From Salsipaludibacter albus (GTDB taxonomy: Bacteria; Actinomycetota; Nitriliruptoria; Nitriliruptorales; Nitriliruptoraceae): a stretch of DNA of 41,220 bases. Position 1 is the stretch's first letter. Each line of letters starts with the position of its first letter. Under the pieces are notes generated by a model, which was not told where the DNA came from, made no database searches, and worked only from the letters and a program-made list of their open reading frames with translations. The translations under genes and the position numbers were made by a program. Shown here in pieces: positions 1 through 9,082 of this stretch. The stretch spans positions 1 through 41,220 of the forward strand of contig NZ_JAHOPH010000034.1 of the NCBI RefSeq assembly GCF_019798055.1, written 5' to 3'.

Positions 1-1393
1 CGTCGGGGACCACACCGACTACAACGACGGCCTGGCGCTGCCCATGGCGATCGGGGGTCTGGCGGTCGGGGGGCATGCGGACGTTGACGTGCGACTCCGG
101 CTCGTACAGCCGGGCCTGGACGCCGTCGGGCAGGTACTGCTGCTCCACGAAGTTGCCCGGTCGGTCGTGGGGATAGACGTACGGCTCCGCGCCGCCGTCC
201 ATCAGTTCGACCAGGGCGCGCCCGGCCGCCGAGTGGCTGTCGCGCAGCGGGGGCGGCACCGGCGCGTTGGGGTGGTCCCGCACCAGCGCCCGGGCGGCGC
301 CCATGGCACGGGTGACGGCGTTGGACTTCGGCGCCGTGGCCAGGGCGATCGTGGCATGGCTGAGCGCGAACTCGCCCTCGGGCAGGCCGACCCGCTCGAC
401 GGCCTGGTAGGCGGCCACGGCGACGGGCAGCAGCCGGGAGTCCGCCACGCCCACGTCCTCGGAGGCCAGGATCACCAGGCGGCGGGCCAGGAACAACGGG
501 TCCTCGCCCGCCACCAGCATCCGCATCAGCCAGTACATCGCCGCGTCGGGGTCCGAGCCACGGACCGACTTGATGAAGGCCGAGATCTGGTCGTAGTGGT
601 CGTCACCCCGCGAGTACCGCAGGTGCGCGGCCGCGTCGAGCACCCGGTCGGCGTCGAGCACGTCGCCGTCGAGCGCCCCGATCGCGAGCTCGAGGAGGTT
701 GAGGGCCGAGCGGGCATCGCCACTGCCACCACGCACCAGCAGTTCGCGGGCGTCCTCGGTCACCTCGACCCGTCCCCCGAGGCCGTGCGGGTCGGCGATC
801 GCGCGGTCGAGGATCGCCCGGATCGCCTGGTCGTCGACCGCCGACAGGTGGACCAGGCGACAGCGGGACAGCAGCGGCGCGTTCAGCTCGAAGTAGGGGT
901 TCTCGGTGGTCGCGCCGATCAGCGTGACCCAGCCGGCCTCGACACCGGGGAGCAGTGCGTCCTGCTGGGCCTTGTTGAAGCGGTGGATCTCGTCGACGAA
1001 CAGGATCGTGCGTCGCCCCACGGCGGACTGGCGGGCACGACCCTCCTCGATCACGCCCCGGACGTCCTTGACGCCCGAGCTGACCGCGGACAGCTCGCTC
1101 CAGGCAGCATCGACGTGCGATGCGATCACCCGGGCCAGCGAGGTCTTGCCCACGCCGGGAGGACCGTGCAGCACGAGCGACGTCAGGTGACCGGAGTCGA
1201 TCATGCGCCGCAGCGGCGCCCCCTCCCCCACGACCGCCTCGTGACCGTGGAAGTCGGCGAAGTCGCGTGGCCGCAACCGGTCGGCCAGCGGCCGCCCGCG
1301 CAGCGTGGTCGTCCGTTCCTCCGTGCCCGTCGGGTCGGTGCCTCCGGTGGCGGCCTCGCCACCCCGGTCGGCCGGGTCGAACAGCTGCGACAC
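1..1393 (-). CDS. rarA: Replication-associated recombination protein A (RarA/MgsA AAA+ ATPase), C-terminus cut by window edge
   Basis: AAA+ ATPase of the RarA/MgsA/WRNIP1 family, which acts at stalled replication forks. About 464 codons are visible on the minus strand and the frame is still open at base 1, so the stop lies outside. Seen in order: an N-terminal segment ending [20 protein letters not shown], Walker [10 protein letters not shown], Walker [16 protein letters not shown], sensor-1 GATTENP, the arginine-containing LLSRCRL, then the family C-terminal part ([42 protein letters not shown]). E. coli RarA is about 447 aa, so little can be missing. The GTG start at 1393 has GGAGG about 6 nt upstream. 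It is the downstream neighbour of aspS on the same strand. Identity is firm from the family motifs; the exact C-terminus cannot be seen. Confidence 0.93.
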   Translation of the reverse strand, partial: MSQLFDPADRGGEAATGGTDPTGTEERTTTLRGRPLADRLRPRDFADFHGHEAVVGEGAPLRRMIDSGHLTSLVLHGPPGVGKTSLARVIASHVDAAWSELSAVSSGVKDVRGVIEEGRARQSAVGRRTILFVDEIHRFNKAQQDALLPGVEAGWVTLIGATTENPYFELNAPLLSRCRLVHLSAVDDQAIRAILDRAIADPHGLGGRVEVTEDARELLVRGGSGDARSALNLLELAIGALDGDVLDADRVLDAAAHLRYSRGDDHYDQISAFIKSVRGSDPDAAMYWLMRMLVAGEDPLFLARRLVILASEDVGVADSRLLPVAVAAYQAVERVGLPEGEFALSHATIALATAPKSNAVTRAMGAARALVRDHPNAPVPPPLRDSHSAAGRALVELMDGGAEPYVYPHDRPGNFVEQQYLPDGVQARLYEPESHVNVRMPPDRQTPDRHGQRQAVVVVGVVPD

Positions 1394-1448
1394 GATCGCC
1401 TCCTCACCTCACCGACACGCCGTCCCACCCCCCGAGTGTCCCTCGGGG

Positions 1449-3269
1449 TCAGTCCTTGGCGGGCTTGGGCAGGGACTTCAGTCGCAGCTCGGCGAGCGTG
1501 GCGTCGTCGAAGGGCGCCGGGGCGTCGGTCAGCAGGCACGCGCCCGACTGGGTCTTGGGGAACGGGATGACCTCGCGGATGTTGGGCTCGCCGGTCATCA
1601 GCATGACGATCCGGTCCAGCCCCGGGGCGATGCCACAGTGGGGCGGCACCCCGTACTGGAACCCCCGCAGGAGGAAGCCGAACTTGTCCTCGGCCTCCTC
1701 GTCGGAGATGCCCAGGAAGCGGAACACCCGGCGCTGCAGCTCCGCGTCGTGGATACGCACCGACCCCGAGGCCAGCTCGACGCCGTTGAGCACGATGTCG
1801 TAGGCACGGGTCATGGCCTCGCCGGGCCGGTCCTCGAAGTCGTCGAGGAACTCGGGGGCGGGCGACGTGAACGGATGGTGGTTGGGGACCCAGCCGTCCG
1901 CGACGGCGGCCATGGGGTCGTCGGAGTCCTCCGCCGCGTCGAACATCGGCATGTCGGTGACCCAGAGGAACTCCCAGCGCCCGTCCGGCACGAGCCCGCG
2001 GTCCTTCGCCACGGCCACGCGCAGGGCGCCCATCAGCTCGCGGGTGAAGCGCTCGCGGCCGGCGCCGAAGAAGATGCAGTCCCCCGGGCCGGCTCCGGTC
2101 GTGGCCAGGATCCCGGCGATCTCCTCGTCGGACATGAACTTGGCCAGTGGCGACCGCAGCGACGAGTCCTCCTCCACGACCGCCCACGCCAGGCCCTTGG
2201 CACCCCGGGCGCGGGCCCAGTCGGTCCAGGCGTCGAACTCGCGACGGGTCAGCTCGCCGCCGTCGGGCACGGCCAGGGCGACGACCACGCCGTCGTCGGC
2301 GAGCACGCCCTTGAAGACCCCAACCTCGGTCGTGGCGAAGACCTCGTCGAGGTCGGCCAGCTCCATCGCGAAGCGCAGGTCGGGCTTGTCGGTCCCGAAC
2401 CGGCGCATGGCCTCGTGGAAGGTCATCCGCGGGAAGGGCGTCACCAGCTCCTCGCCGAGCACCTCCTGCCACAGCTCGGCGAACATCTCCTCCATCAGGG
2501 CGAAGACGTCTTCTTCGTCCCCGAAGGACAGCTCGAGGTCCAGCTGGGTGAACTGGGGCTGGCGGTCGGCCCGCAGGTCCTCGTCGCGCCAGCACTGGGC
2601 GATCTGGTAGTAGCGCTCCACGCCCGCGACCATCAGCAGCTGCTTGAACAGCTGGGGTGACTGCGGCAACGCATAGGTGTGGCCGGGCATGAGCCGTGAG
2701 GGCACGAGGAAGTCCCGCGCGCCCTCGGGCGTCGGGCGGGTCAGCGTCGGGGTCTCGACGTCCAGGAACCCGTGCCGGTGCATGACGTCGCGGATCACCC
2801 GGATCACCTGGGAGCGCACCGCCAGGTTGCGGGCCATGCGGGGACGTCGCAGGTCGACGTAGCGATGGCGCAGGCGCAGGTCCTCGGACACCTCGACGTC
2901 GTCGGCGATCGGGAAGGGCAGCGTGTCGGCGGCCGACAGGACCTCGATCCCGGTGGCCTTCACCTCGACCGTCCCCGTGTCGAGGTCGTCGTTGACCATT
3001 CCCTCCGGACGCTCGACCACGGTCCCGGTGATGCGCACCACCCACTCGGGACGCAGCCGGTGGGCCTCGGCGGTGGCCTCGACCGACGGGTCGGCCACGA
3101 CCTGGACGATGCCGGAGCGGTCCCGCAGGTCCAGGAACACCACGCCGCCGTGGTCCCGTCGCGTGTCGATCCAACCGGCCAGCGACACCTCGTCGCCGGC
3201 GTGTGCGGAGCGCAGGGTGCCGGCGCCGTGGCTGCGCATGGCACCGAAGGGGGTGATCGTCGTGGTCAT
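1449..3269 (-). CDS. aspS: Aspartate--tRNA ligase
   Basis: Class II aminoacyl-tRNA synthetase that charges tRNA-Asp in the cytosol. The start chosen at 3269 (protein begins MTTTITPFGAM) gives 606 aa, close to the 590-600 aa usual for bacterial AspRS. A start at 3240 (MRSHGAGTLR) also fits the family N-terminus. Visible parts: N-terminal OB anticodon-binding domain (SLAGWIDTRRDHGGVVFLDL), motif 1 region (MHRHGFLDVETPTLTRPTPE), motif 2 (YYQIAQCWRDEDLRADRQPQ, then FTQLDLELSF), the bacterial GAD insertion in the middle, and motif 3 (GIAPGLDRIVMLMTG). It lies 143 bp downstream of hisS on the same strand. A 7-bp hairpin (3341-3357) lies in that gap. Whether it is a discriminating or non-discriminating AspRS cannot be told here. 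Confidence 0.96.
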   Translation of the reverse strand: MTTTITPFGAMRSHGAGTLRSAHAGDEVSLAGWIDTRRDHGGVVFLDLRDRSGIVQVVADPSVEATAEAHRLRPEWVVRITGTVVERPEGMVNDDLDTGTVEVKATGIEVLSAADTLPFPIADDVEVSEDLRLRHRYVDLRRPRMARNLAVRSQVIRVIRDVMHRHGFLDVETPTLTRPTPEGARDFLVPSRLMPGHTYALPQSPQLFKQLLMVAGVERYYQIAQCWRDEDLRADRQPQFTQLDLELSFGDEEDVFALMEEMFAELWQEVLGEELVTPFPRMTFHEAMRRFGTDKPDLRFAMELADLDEVFATTEVGVFKGVLADDGVVVALAVPDGGELTRREFDAWTDWARARGAKGLAWAVVEEDSSLRSPLAKFMSDEEIAGILATTGAGPGDCIFFGAGRERFTRELMGALRVAVAKDRGLVPDGRWEFLWVTDMPMFDAAEDSDDPMAAVADGWVPNHHPFTSPAPEFLDDFEDRPGEAMTRAYDIVLNGVELASGSVRIHDAELQRRVFRFLGISDEEAEDKFGFLLRGFQYGVPPHCGIAPGLDRIVMLMTGEPNIREVIPFPKTQSGACLLTDAPAPFDDATLAELRLKSLPKPAKD

Positions 3270-3340
3270 GGTGGCGGTCCGTGGTGGTGTGGAGGTGGGG
3301 TGCAGGCTCGCCGGTCGAGGCCGCACGGCCGGGCACGCGG

Positions 3341-3357
3341 CGGTCCCGACGGGACCG
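3341..3357 (-). terminator. Small GC hairpin between hisS and aspS
   Basis: CGGTCCC and GGGACCG are perfectly complementary around a GAC loop. The hairpin lies in the 143-bp gap after hisS. There is no T-tract, so it could be a weak terminator, a processing site or chance in GC-rich DNA. Confidence 0.25.
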
Positions 3358-3412
3358 GGGGCGTGGGAGGGCGACGACGTCGAGCCCGGGATCCGGGCGA
3401 CGGGGTGCCCCG

Positions 3413-4729
3413 TCAGGCCAGGGTCGACCGGACGTGGTCGACCAGGGCCGAACGCTCGATCGTGACCTGGTCGCCCGAGGCGAGCTGCTTGACCGCGACG
3501 GTACCGGCTTCACGCTCGCGGGCCCCGGCGATGACGGCCAGCCGGGCGTCGCGTCGGTCGGCGTACTTCAACTGCTTGCCGAACTTGCCGGTGCCGACCC
3601 AGAGGTCGGCGCTGAACCCCGCGGCGCGCAGCTCGGCGGCGGTGGCCATCGCATCGGCGGCGCCGTCGTCGTCCATGACGGTCACGACCACGTCGGGGCC
3701 GACCGGGGCCTGCTCCTGCTCGGCCAGCAGCAGCAGGATCCGCTCGATGCCGAGCGACGACCCGGTGGCCGGCAGGTCGTTGCCACTGAACATGCCGACC
3801 AGGCCGTCGTAACGTCCGCCGGACGCGATCGTGGTGTCCAGGCCGTCGTGCACGAACTCCCACACCGGGCCGGTGTAGTAGGACAGCCCACGGGCCAGCA
3901 CCGGGGACCAGCCGATCGTGCCACCGGGGACCAGGTCGTCCAGCAGGGACGCGACCGTGTCGACCTCGGCCAGTCCGGCGCGACCGTCCGCCGACGACTC
4001 CAGCCGTTCCCGCACGGCCTCGGCCGGGTCGCTGGCGGCCAAGTTGGACCCCAGGGTGTCGATGGCAGCCCCGGGGATGCCACGCTGGTCCAGCTCGGCC
4101 AGGACCCCGTCCAGCCCGATCTTGTCGAGCTTGTCCAGGGCGACCAGCGTGTCGGTCTCGAGCGCCGGGTCGATGCCGTGGGCGGCGACCAGCCCACGCA
4201 GGGCCTTGCGGGAGTTGAGCTGGACGTGGAAGCCCTCGAGGCCGAGCGCGGCCAGGGCGTCCGAGGCGGCGGCGATCGTGGAGGCGTCCGCCACCAACGA
4301 GTCCGACCCGACCACGTCCACGTCGCACTGGAAGAACTCGCGGTAGCGACCGTGGCCGGGCCGGTCGGCGCGCCACACGGGCGCGACGTGGTAGCGCTTG
4401 AAGGGCGTGACCAGCTGGGAGCCGTAGCGGGCGACGACCCGGGCCAGCGGCACGGTCAGGTCGTAGCGCAGGGCCAGGTCGGCCTCACCGGTGTCCTCGT
4501 GCTCACCGCGACGCAGGATCTTGAACATCAGCTGGTCGCCCTCCTCGCCGTACTTGCCGGTGAGGACGTCGAGCCGTTCGAACGACGGGGTGTCCAGCGG
4601 AGCGAAGCCGTGCGCGTCGAACACGGCGCGGATGGTGTCGAACGCACGGTGGCGCACGGCCATGGCGGCAGGCAGGAAGTCCCGGGTCCCGGAGGCGGGA
4701 TCGGTGGACAAGTCGGCGGGGGAACTCAT
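3413..4729 (-). CDS. hisS: Histidine--tRNA ligase
   Basis: Class II HisRS, 438 aa, the usual bacterial length. The N-terminus carries the typical SGTRDFLPAAM start of the catalytic domain. Motif 2 reads YHVAPVWRADRPGHGRYREF, followed by FQCDVDVVG. The histidine-specific motif LARGLSYYTGPVWEF is present near residue 270, and the HGTP anticodon-binding domain fills the last ~95 residues. The ATG at 4729 overlaps the TGA of the upstream metallo-beta-lactamase gene by 4 nt (ATGA), so the two are very likely cotranscribed and translationally coupled. The hydrolase-hisS-aspS neighbourhood is conserved in actinobacteria (Rv2581c-hisS-aspS in M. tuberculosis). Confidence 0.96.
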   Translation of the reverse strand: MSSPADLSTDPASGTRDFLPAAMAVRHRAFDTIRAVFDAHGFAPLDTPSFERLDVLTGKYGEEGDQLMFKILRRGEHEDTGEADLALRYDLTVPLARVVARYGSQLVTPFKRYHVAPVWRADRPGHGRYREFFQCDVDVVGSDSLVADASTIAAASDALAALGLEGFHVQLNSRKALRGLVAAHGIDPALETDTLVALDKLDKIGLDGVLAELDQRGIPGAAIDTLGSNLAASDPAEAVRERLESSADGRAGLAEVDTVASLLDDLVPGGTIGWSPVLARGLSYYTGPVWEFVHDGLDTTIASGGRYDGLVGMFSGNDLPATGSSLGIERILLLLAEQEQAPVGPDVVVTVMDDDGAADAMATAAELRAAGFSADLWVGTGKFGKQLKYADRRDARLAVIAGAREREAGTVAVKQLASGDQVTIERSALVDHVRSTLA

Positions 4730-5475
4730 GGGTGGTCCTTGGCGAGGGCACGGCGGACGAACGGATTGGTGGACCGCTCGTGGCCGATCGTGGTGTCGGG
4801 CCCGTGACCGGACACCACCAGGGTGTCGTCGGCCAGGGCCGGCAGATGTCGCCGCAGCGAGTCGGTCATCTGGTCCATGTCGCCGCCGGGCAGGTCGACC
4901 CGCCCGATCGAGCCGGCGAAGAGCAGGTCACCGGACAGGAGCACCTCCGCCGGCGCGGACTGGTCCCGGCCCACGGCCAGGGCGACGTCGGCGCCGGCGA
5001 CGTCGTGGAGGAGGAAGGTCACCGAGCCCGGCGTGTGGCCGGGGGTGTGCGCGACGCTGATGCCGACACCGGCCAGGTCGAGGCGCTGGCCCTCGGCCAG
5101 GTCGCGCAGGCGTTCGTCGGCCGGGTCCCAGCGCAGCCCGAGCTGGTCCGCCAGCACGCGAGGTGACGGGCCACCGGGCAGCCCCAGGCCCGCGCCCGGG
5201 TCGTCCCACAGCCAGCGGTCGGCCGGGTGCAGGTGGACGGGCACGTCGAGGTGCTCGGCCAGGGCCGGCGCCGACCAGAGGTGGTCCAGGTGCCCGTGGG
5301 TCAGCAGGATCGCCTCGGCCTCGACGTCGAGACGTGCCAGGACCGGCGGGAGCTGCTCGGCGCCACCCTCCCCGGGGTCCACCACCACCGCGCGCCGCGT
5401 CGCGTGGTCACTGATGACGACGCAGTTGGTCTGCCAGCGCCCCAGCACCACGGCAGTGACGGAGTGGTCGGACAC
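4726..5475 (-). CDS. Metallo-beta-lactamase fold hydrolase, glyoxalase II-like (Rv2581c type)
   Basis: Small MBL-fold hydrolase of the hydroxyacylglutathione-hydrolase-like group that precedes hisS in actinobacteria; substrate unknown. The zinc-binding motif LTHGHLDHLWS (HxHxDH), then HTPGHTPGSV, the Asp of LLSGDLLFAGSIGR and the C-terminal SGHGPDTTIGHE are all visible. I chose the GTG at 5475 (249 aa, MSDHSVTAVVLGRWQTNC) because it matches the family N-terminus; a TTG at 5499 would add 8 residues. Neither has a clear Shine-Dalgarno. A TAGCCT (-10-like, 5516 to 5511) lies just upstream and could give hisS its own transcript. The stop overlaps hisS by 4 nt. Confidence 0.87.
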   Translation of the reverse strand: MSDHSVTAVVLGRWQTNCVVISDHATRRAVVVDPGEGGAEQLPPVLARLDVEAEAILLTHGHLDHLWSAPALAEHLDVPVHLHPADRWLWDDPGAGLGLPGGPSPRVLADQLGLRWDPADERLRDLAEGQRLDLAGVGISVAHTPGHTPGSVTFLLHDVAGADVALAVGRDQSAPAEVLLSGDLLFAGSIGRVDLPGGDMDQMTDSLRRHLPALADDTLVVSGHGPDTTIGHERSTNPFVRRALAKDHP

Positions 5476-5510
5476 GACGGATCCACGACTCGACGGCAAG
5501 GACAGGGCCG

Positions 5511-5516
5511 AGGCTA
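5511..5516 (-). promoter_or_regulatory. Possible -10 element for the hydrolase-hisS pair
   Basis: TAGCCT on the minus strand, in the short gap between the Usp gene stop (5525) and the hydrolase start. It matches the TANNNT -10 boxes seen elsewhere in this window. No good -35 is visible. Low confidence. Confidence 0.3.
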
Positions 5517-5524
5517 TCCGCGTG

Positions 5525-6700
5525 CTATTCCCAGTCGAGCTCGCCCAGTGGGCCCATCGGGCGGAGCTCGCGCACGCGCAGGGGTGAGGGTGCGTCGACC
5601 AGGTCGTAGCGGACCCGGGCCCCCACCAGCTCCGGCAGGCTGTCGGTGACGGCCATCACCGAGGCGACCGCGTCGGACTCGGTGCAGTCGGTGACCGTCA
5701 CCATGACCGACAGGTGCGGTCGGTCGTCACGCCCCGACCACCAGGTCCGGACCGAGCCGACCTCGCCCGCCACGGCCAGCGCGTCGACCACCCGTCGCCG
5801 TGGCAGTGGCTCGTCGCTGACGATGGTCAGCCCCACGCCGTGGCGCCCGGGGGGCTCGGTGGTCGGGACGGGTGCCGGCAGGTCGAGGGTCAGGCGCGAC
5901 AGGGGCTCGCGGGGGCCGATCGGTCCGACGTCGATGGCGACCAGCAGCGACGCATCGCCGGTGGCCCAGTTCAGCCGGGTCGTGGCGGCACGCAGCCCCG
6001 CCACGGTGGGTGCGACGGGCGCGACCACCATCGTGGACGGGTCCACGACCGCCTCGACGGCGTCGTGGCGCCGGCGCGGGTCGTGGTGGATCCGGTCGGT
6101 GAGGGTGGCGATCTCGACGGGGAGGTCGGGCAGGTCGTCGGCGCCGGTCTGCAGCAGGGTCACCGGCCACCCGTTGGCCTCGCGCAGGGCCGCCGCGGCA
6201 CCCCCGGCCAGCACGAGCCCACGCCTGCCCGCCGGATGGAGCTGGTCGGTGTCGAAGGCCACGACCAGCGACGTCGGAGGTCGGGTGCCGGCGCGCAGCA
6301 TCAGGAGCGGCACCCGCGAGCGCCCGACCACCTCGTCGATGATCGCGCCGAACGAGCTGGTCGCCGAGCCACTGCCGCGCCAACCCATGACCACGACGTC
6401 GACGTCGTGGCGCGAGGTCGCGTCGTGGATGGCCAGGGCCGGGTGGTCGGCCTCGAGCACCTCGGTGTCGAGCTCGATCCCGGACCGGTCCCCGACACGT
6501 TCCGCCACGGCCTGCTCGACCCGACGCAGGGTGGCCCGCGCCTCGCGACGACGGTCACGACCGGCCTGCTCCGGCACGGCCGTCAGCGCCCGCACGGTGC
6601 CGTCGGGTCCGGCGACGTCCAGGGCCAGCGCGACCAGGCCGTCGACCGATCCGGGCGCCACGATCGGGAGCAGGACGCAGGTCCGGGCCCCAACCACCAT
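5525..6700 (-). CDS. Tandem universal stress (UspA-like) protein
   Basis: 391 aa with one recognisable UspA domain in residues ~1-135: MVVGARTCVLLPIVAPGS at the start and the closing VVVMGWRGSGS...SFGAIIDEVV...RVPLLMLRAG block that normally forms the nucleotide-binding G-rich loop. After TSLVVAFDTDQ (residue ~140) a second, more divergent Usp-like half follows, then ~100 residues of mixed alpha/beta sequence I cannot assign. This layout resembles the cytoplasmic tail of Usp-tailed transporters, but no membrane segments are present, so it appears soluble. The ATG has GGAGG 6 nt upstream. It starts 20 nt after the rel stop, so it probably belongs to the rel transcript and may link to stress physiology; that link is inference. 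Confidence 0.75.
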   Translation of the reverse strand: MVVGARTCVLLPIVAPGSVDGLVALALDVAGPDGTVRALTAVPEQAGRDRRREARATLRRVEQAVAERVGDRSGIELDTEVLEADHPALAIHDATSRHDVDVVVMGWRGSGSATSSFGAIIDEVVGRSRVPLLMLRAGTRPPTSLVVAFDTDQLHPAGRRGLVLAGGAAAALREANGWPVTLLQTGADDLPDLPVEIATLTDRIHHDPRRRHDAVEAVVDPSTMVVAPVAPTVAGLRAATTRLNWATGDASLLVAIDVGPIGPREPLSRLTLDLPAPVPTTEPPGRHGVGLTIVSDEPLPRRRVVDALAVAGEVGSVRTWWSGRDDRPHLSVMVTVTDCTESDAVASVMAVTDSLPELVGARVRYDLVDAPSPLRVRELRPMGPLGELDWE

Positions 6701-6720
6701 CGATGCCTCCGGGTCGTGGG

Positions 6721-8946
6721 TCAGCCCCGGCTGGGGACGACCCGGTGCGCATCGTAGACCCCGTCGACGTCCCGAACGGAGTCGATGGCATAGCCCAGAT
6801 GGGCCGGATCCGCGAGCTCGAAGGTGAACCGGAGCACGGCGACGTGGTCGGTGCGGGTCGTGACCTGGGCTCCCGTGATGCTGATGTGGAGGTCGCCGAG
6901 GGTGGCCGTGATGTCACGCAGGAGGTGCTTGCGGTCGAAGGCCTCGATCTCGATGACGGCGGTGAAGACGGAGGTCGCACGGTCCGTCGCCGTCCAGTCG
7001 ACGTCCAGGAGCTTCTCGGGATCCCGCTGGAGTTCGGCGGCGTTGGTGCAGTCCACGCGGTGGACCGACACGCCGCGGTTCTTGGTGATGTAGCCCAGGA
7101 TGGCGTCACCCGGGGCCGGGTTGCAGCAGTTGGCCAGGTGGACCAGCATGCCGCGGTCACCGTCGACGACCACGTCGTCGGTGGTCGTCGAGCGCAGTCG
7201 CAGGGGCGGCGGCTGGGGCGGAGGCGCGGGGGCCTCGTCGGGCTCGGGGTCGTAGACCCGCTGGACCTGCGTGGCGACCGCGCCGGGGGGGACGTGGCGT
7301 TCGCCCACCGCCCGCATGAGGGCGTCGAGGTCCTTGTAGGACAGGGCCTCCGCGGCCTCGGCCAGGGTGCCGTCGCCCAGCGCCCGTGCCCAGCCGATCC
7401 CCTTGCGTCTCAGGGCACGCGTGACCTGGTCGCGGCCCCGCTCCTCGGCGTCCTCGCGACGCTCGCGATTGAAGAAGTTGCGGATCTTGGACTCGGCCCG
7501 GGGCGAGGCCACCATCTCCAGCCAGTCACGCGACGGTCCGGCGTCCTCGGCCTTGGAGGTCAGGATCTCGACCACGTCGCCGTTGTTGAGCACGTGGTCC
7601 AGCGCCACCAGCCGGTCGTTGACCCGGGCGCCCACGCACCGGTGGCCGACCTCGGTGTGGATGGCGTAGGCGAAGTCGATGGGCGTGGCCCGCGCCGGGA
7701 GCTGCTTGACGTCGCCGGCCGGGGTGAAGACGAACACCTCGTCGTCGTAGAGGTCGTGCTTGAGCGAGGCCACGAAGTCGCCGGGGTCGTCGACGTCCTC
7801 CTGCCAGTCCAGCAACGCGTCGAGCCAGGGGAACTCAGCCTCGCCCTCGCCGCGTGCGGACTCCTTGTACTGCCAGTGCGCCGCGACGCCGTACTCGGCG
7901 GTCTCGTGCATGGCCCGGGTCCGGATCTGGATCTCGAGCTGGCGTCCCTGGGGCCCCAGCACCGAGGTGTGCAGCGACTGGTACAGGTTGAGCTTCGGGC
8001 TGGCGATGTAGTCCTTGAACCGTCCCTCGAGCGGACGCCAGGCAGCGTGGATCTGGCCGAGCAGGGCGTAGCACTCCCCCACCGAGTCGACGATCACCCG
8101 CATGCCCACCAGGTCGTGGATCTCGTCGAACTCGCGACCACGGACAGTCATCTTCTCGTAGATCGAGTAGTAGTGCTTGGGTCGACCGGTGATCTCGCCC
8201 CGGATCCGCAGCGATCTCAGCATGTCCTCGAGGCGCCGCGTGACCTCCTCGATGTAGGCCTCGCGCTCGGGGTTGCGCTCGCCGACCATCGCCACGATCT
8301 CGTCGTAGCGCTTGGGGTGCAGCGTGCGGAACCCGAGGTCCTCGAGCTCCAGCTTGAAGGCCTGCATGCCCAGGCGGTGCGCCAGCGGCGCGTAGATGTC
8401 CAACGTCTCCTGGGCGATCCGCTTCTGCTTGTCGCGTGGCATGTGCTCCAGCGTGGACATGTTGTGCAGGCGGTCGGCCAGCTTGATGACCAGCACGCGG
8501 ATGTCCTTGGACATCGCCAGGATCATCTTGCGGTAGGTGCCGGCCTGCTGGTGCTGCTTGGAGTCGACGTGGACCCGGTCGAGCTTGGTCACGCCGTCCA
8601 CGAGCAGGGCGACGTCGCTGCCGAAGTGACGCTCGATCTCGTCCCGGGTCGCCGGCGTGTCCTCCACGACGTCGTGCAGGATCGCCGCGACGAGCGTGTC
8701 GGTGTCGAAGCCCAACGTGGCCAGCTCGGTCGCGACCGACACCGGGTGGGTGATGTAGGGCTCGCCGGACTTGCGCAGCTGGCCCTCGTGCGCGTCACGG
8801 GCGTAGTGGTAGGCCCGCACGACCTCGCGCAGGTCGACCCGTGGTGCGTGTTCGCGCACGGCCTTGGCCAGCGCGGTCAGCTCGGGGGGGATGTCGGGTC
8901 GCTGGACCAGCGGCAGGCGCGCGAACGCCGCCCGCACTCCCGACAA
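6721..8946 (-). CDS. relA: Bifunctional (p)ppGpp synthetase/hydrolase (Rel/RelA-SpoT)
   Basis: Makes and degrades the stringent-response alarmone (p)ppGpp. From the TTG start at 8946 it is 741 aa, in line with actinobacterial Rel. Domains: HD hydrolase (~45-195, catalytic ILHDVVED with HD at 91-92, and the LADRLHNM block), synthetase (~245-365, GRPKHYYSIYEKM, IHDLVGMRVIV, RTRAMHETAEYG), TGS (~403-463, VFTPAGDVKQLPARATPIDF), zinc-finger/RIS region with HLANCCNPAPGD, and a C-terminal ACT domain. The intact HD pair suggests active hydrolase. The start is uncertain: the frame stays open and protein-like up to a GTC at 9013-9015, yet the only canonical starts are TTG 8946 and GTG 8937. The mycobacterial apt gene usually found beside it is absent. 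Confidence 0.95.
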   Translation of the reverse strand: MSGVRAAFARLPLVQRPDIPPELTALAKAVREHAPRVDLREVVRAYHYARDAHEGQLRKSGEPYITHPVSVATELATLGFDTDTLVAAILHDVVEDTPATRDEIERHFGSDVALLVDGVTKLDRVHVDSKQHQQAGTYRKMILAMSKDIRVLVIKLADRLHNMSTLEHMPRDKQKRIAQETLDIYAPLAHRLGMQAFKLELEDLGFRTLHPKRYDEIVAMVGERNPEREAYIEEVTRRLEDMLRSLRIRGEITGRPKHYYSIYEKMTVRGREFDEIHDLVGMRVIVDSVGECYALLGQIHAAWRPLEGRFKDYIASPKLNLYQSLHTSVLGPQGRQLEIQIRTRAMHETAEYGVAAHWQYKESARGEGEAEFPWLDALLDWQEDVDDPGDFVASLKHDLYDDEVFVFTPAGDVKQLPARATPIDFAYAIHTEVGHRCVGARVNDRLVALDHVLNNGDVVEILTSKAEDAGPSRDWLEMVASPRAESKIRNFFNRERREDAEERGRDQVTRALRRKGIGWARALGDGTLAEAAEALSYKDLDALMRAVGERHVPPGAVATQVQRVYDPEPDEAPAPPPQPPPLRLRSTTTDDVVVDGDRGMLVHLANCCNPAPGDAILGYITKNRGVSVHRVDCTNAAELQRDPEKLLDVDWTATDRATSVFTAVIEIEAFDRKHLLRDITATLGDLHISITGAQVTTRTDHVAVLRFTFELADPAHLGYAIDSVRDVDGVYDAHRVVPSRG

Positions 8947-9023
8947 CCGCGGCGGCGGGCTCAGCGCCCCCGGTTGCGACGCCTCGGAGGCCGATTCCGA
9001 TGCTGCGCTCGTGACTCACACCT

Positions 9024-9051
9024 TTCGGACCCATTGGTCCGAAGGAGCGTA
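9024..9051 (-). promoter_or_regulatory. rel promoter region: -10 box with adjacent perfect inverted repeat
   Basis: On the minus strand TACGCT (9051 to 9046) looks like a -10 box. Just downstream, overlapping the expected transcription start, lie TTCGGACC (9024-9031) and GGTCCGAA (9036-9043), an exact 8-bp inverted repeat with a 4-nt spacer. It could be an operator for a dimeric regulator or a hairpin at the 5' end of the rel mRNA. It could also help terminate secF, which runs the same way and ends at 9083. No -35 was recognised. Confidence 0.4.
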
Positions 9052-9082
9052 ACGACTGTCACGCCGGTGGTCGTCGCAGGTC

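Noticed and set aside
1201-3513. A 770-codon minus-strand frame across aspS
   Set aside because: Out of frame with the well-supported aspS and rich in Arg/Gly/Pro; aspS motifs are intact in the other frame.
8795-9034. A 79-codon frame overlapping the rel start with a better-placed ATG/GTG
   Set aside because: Gly/Ala-rich with no family resemblance; it ends inside rel in the wrong frame. Kept only as part of the rel start question.
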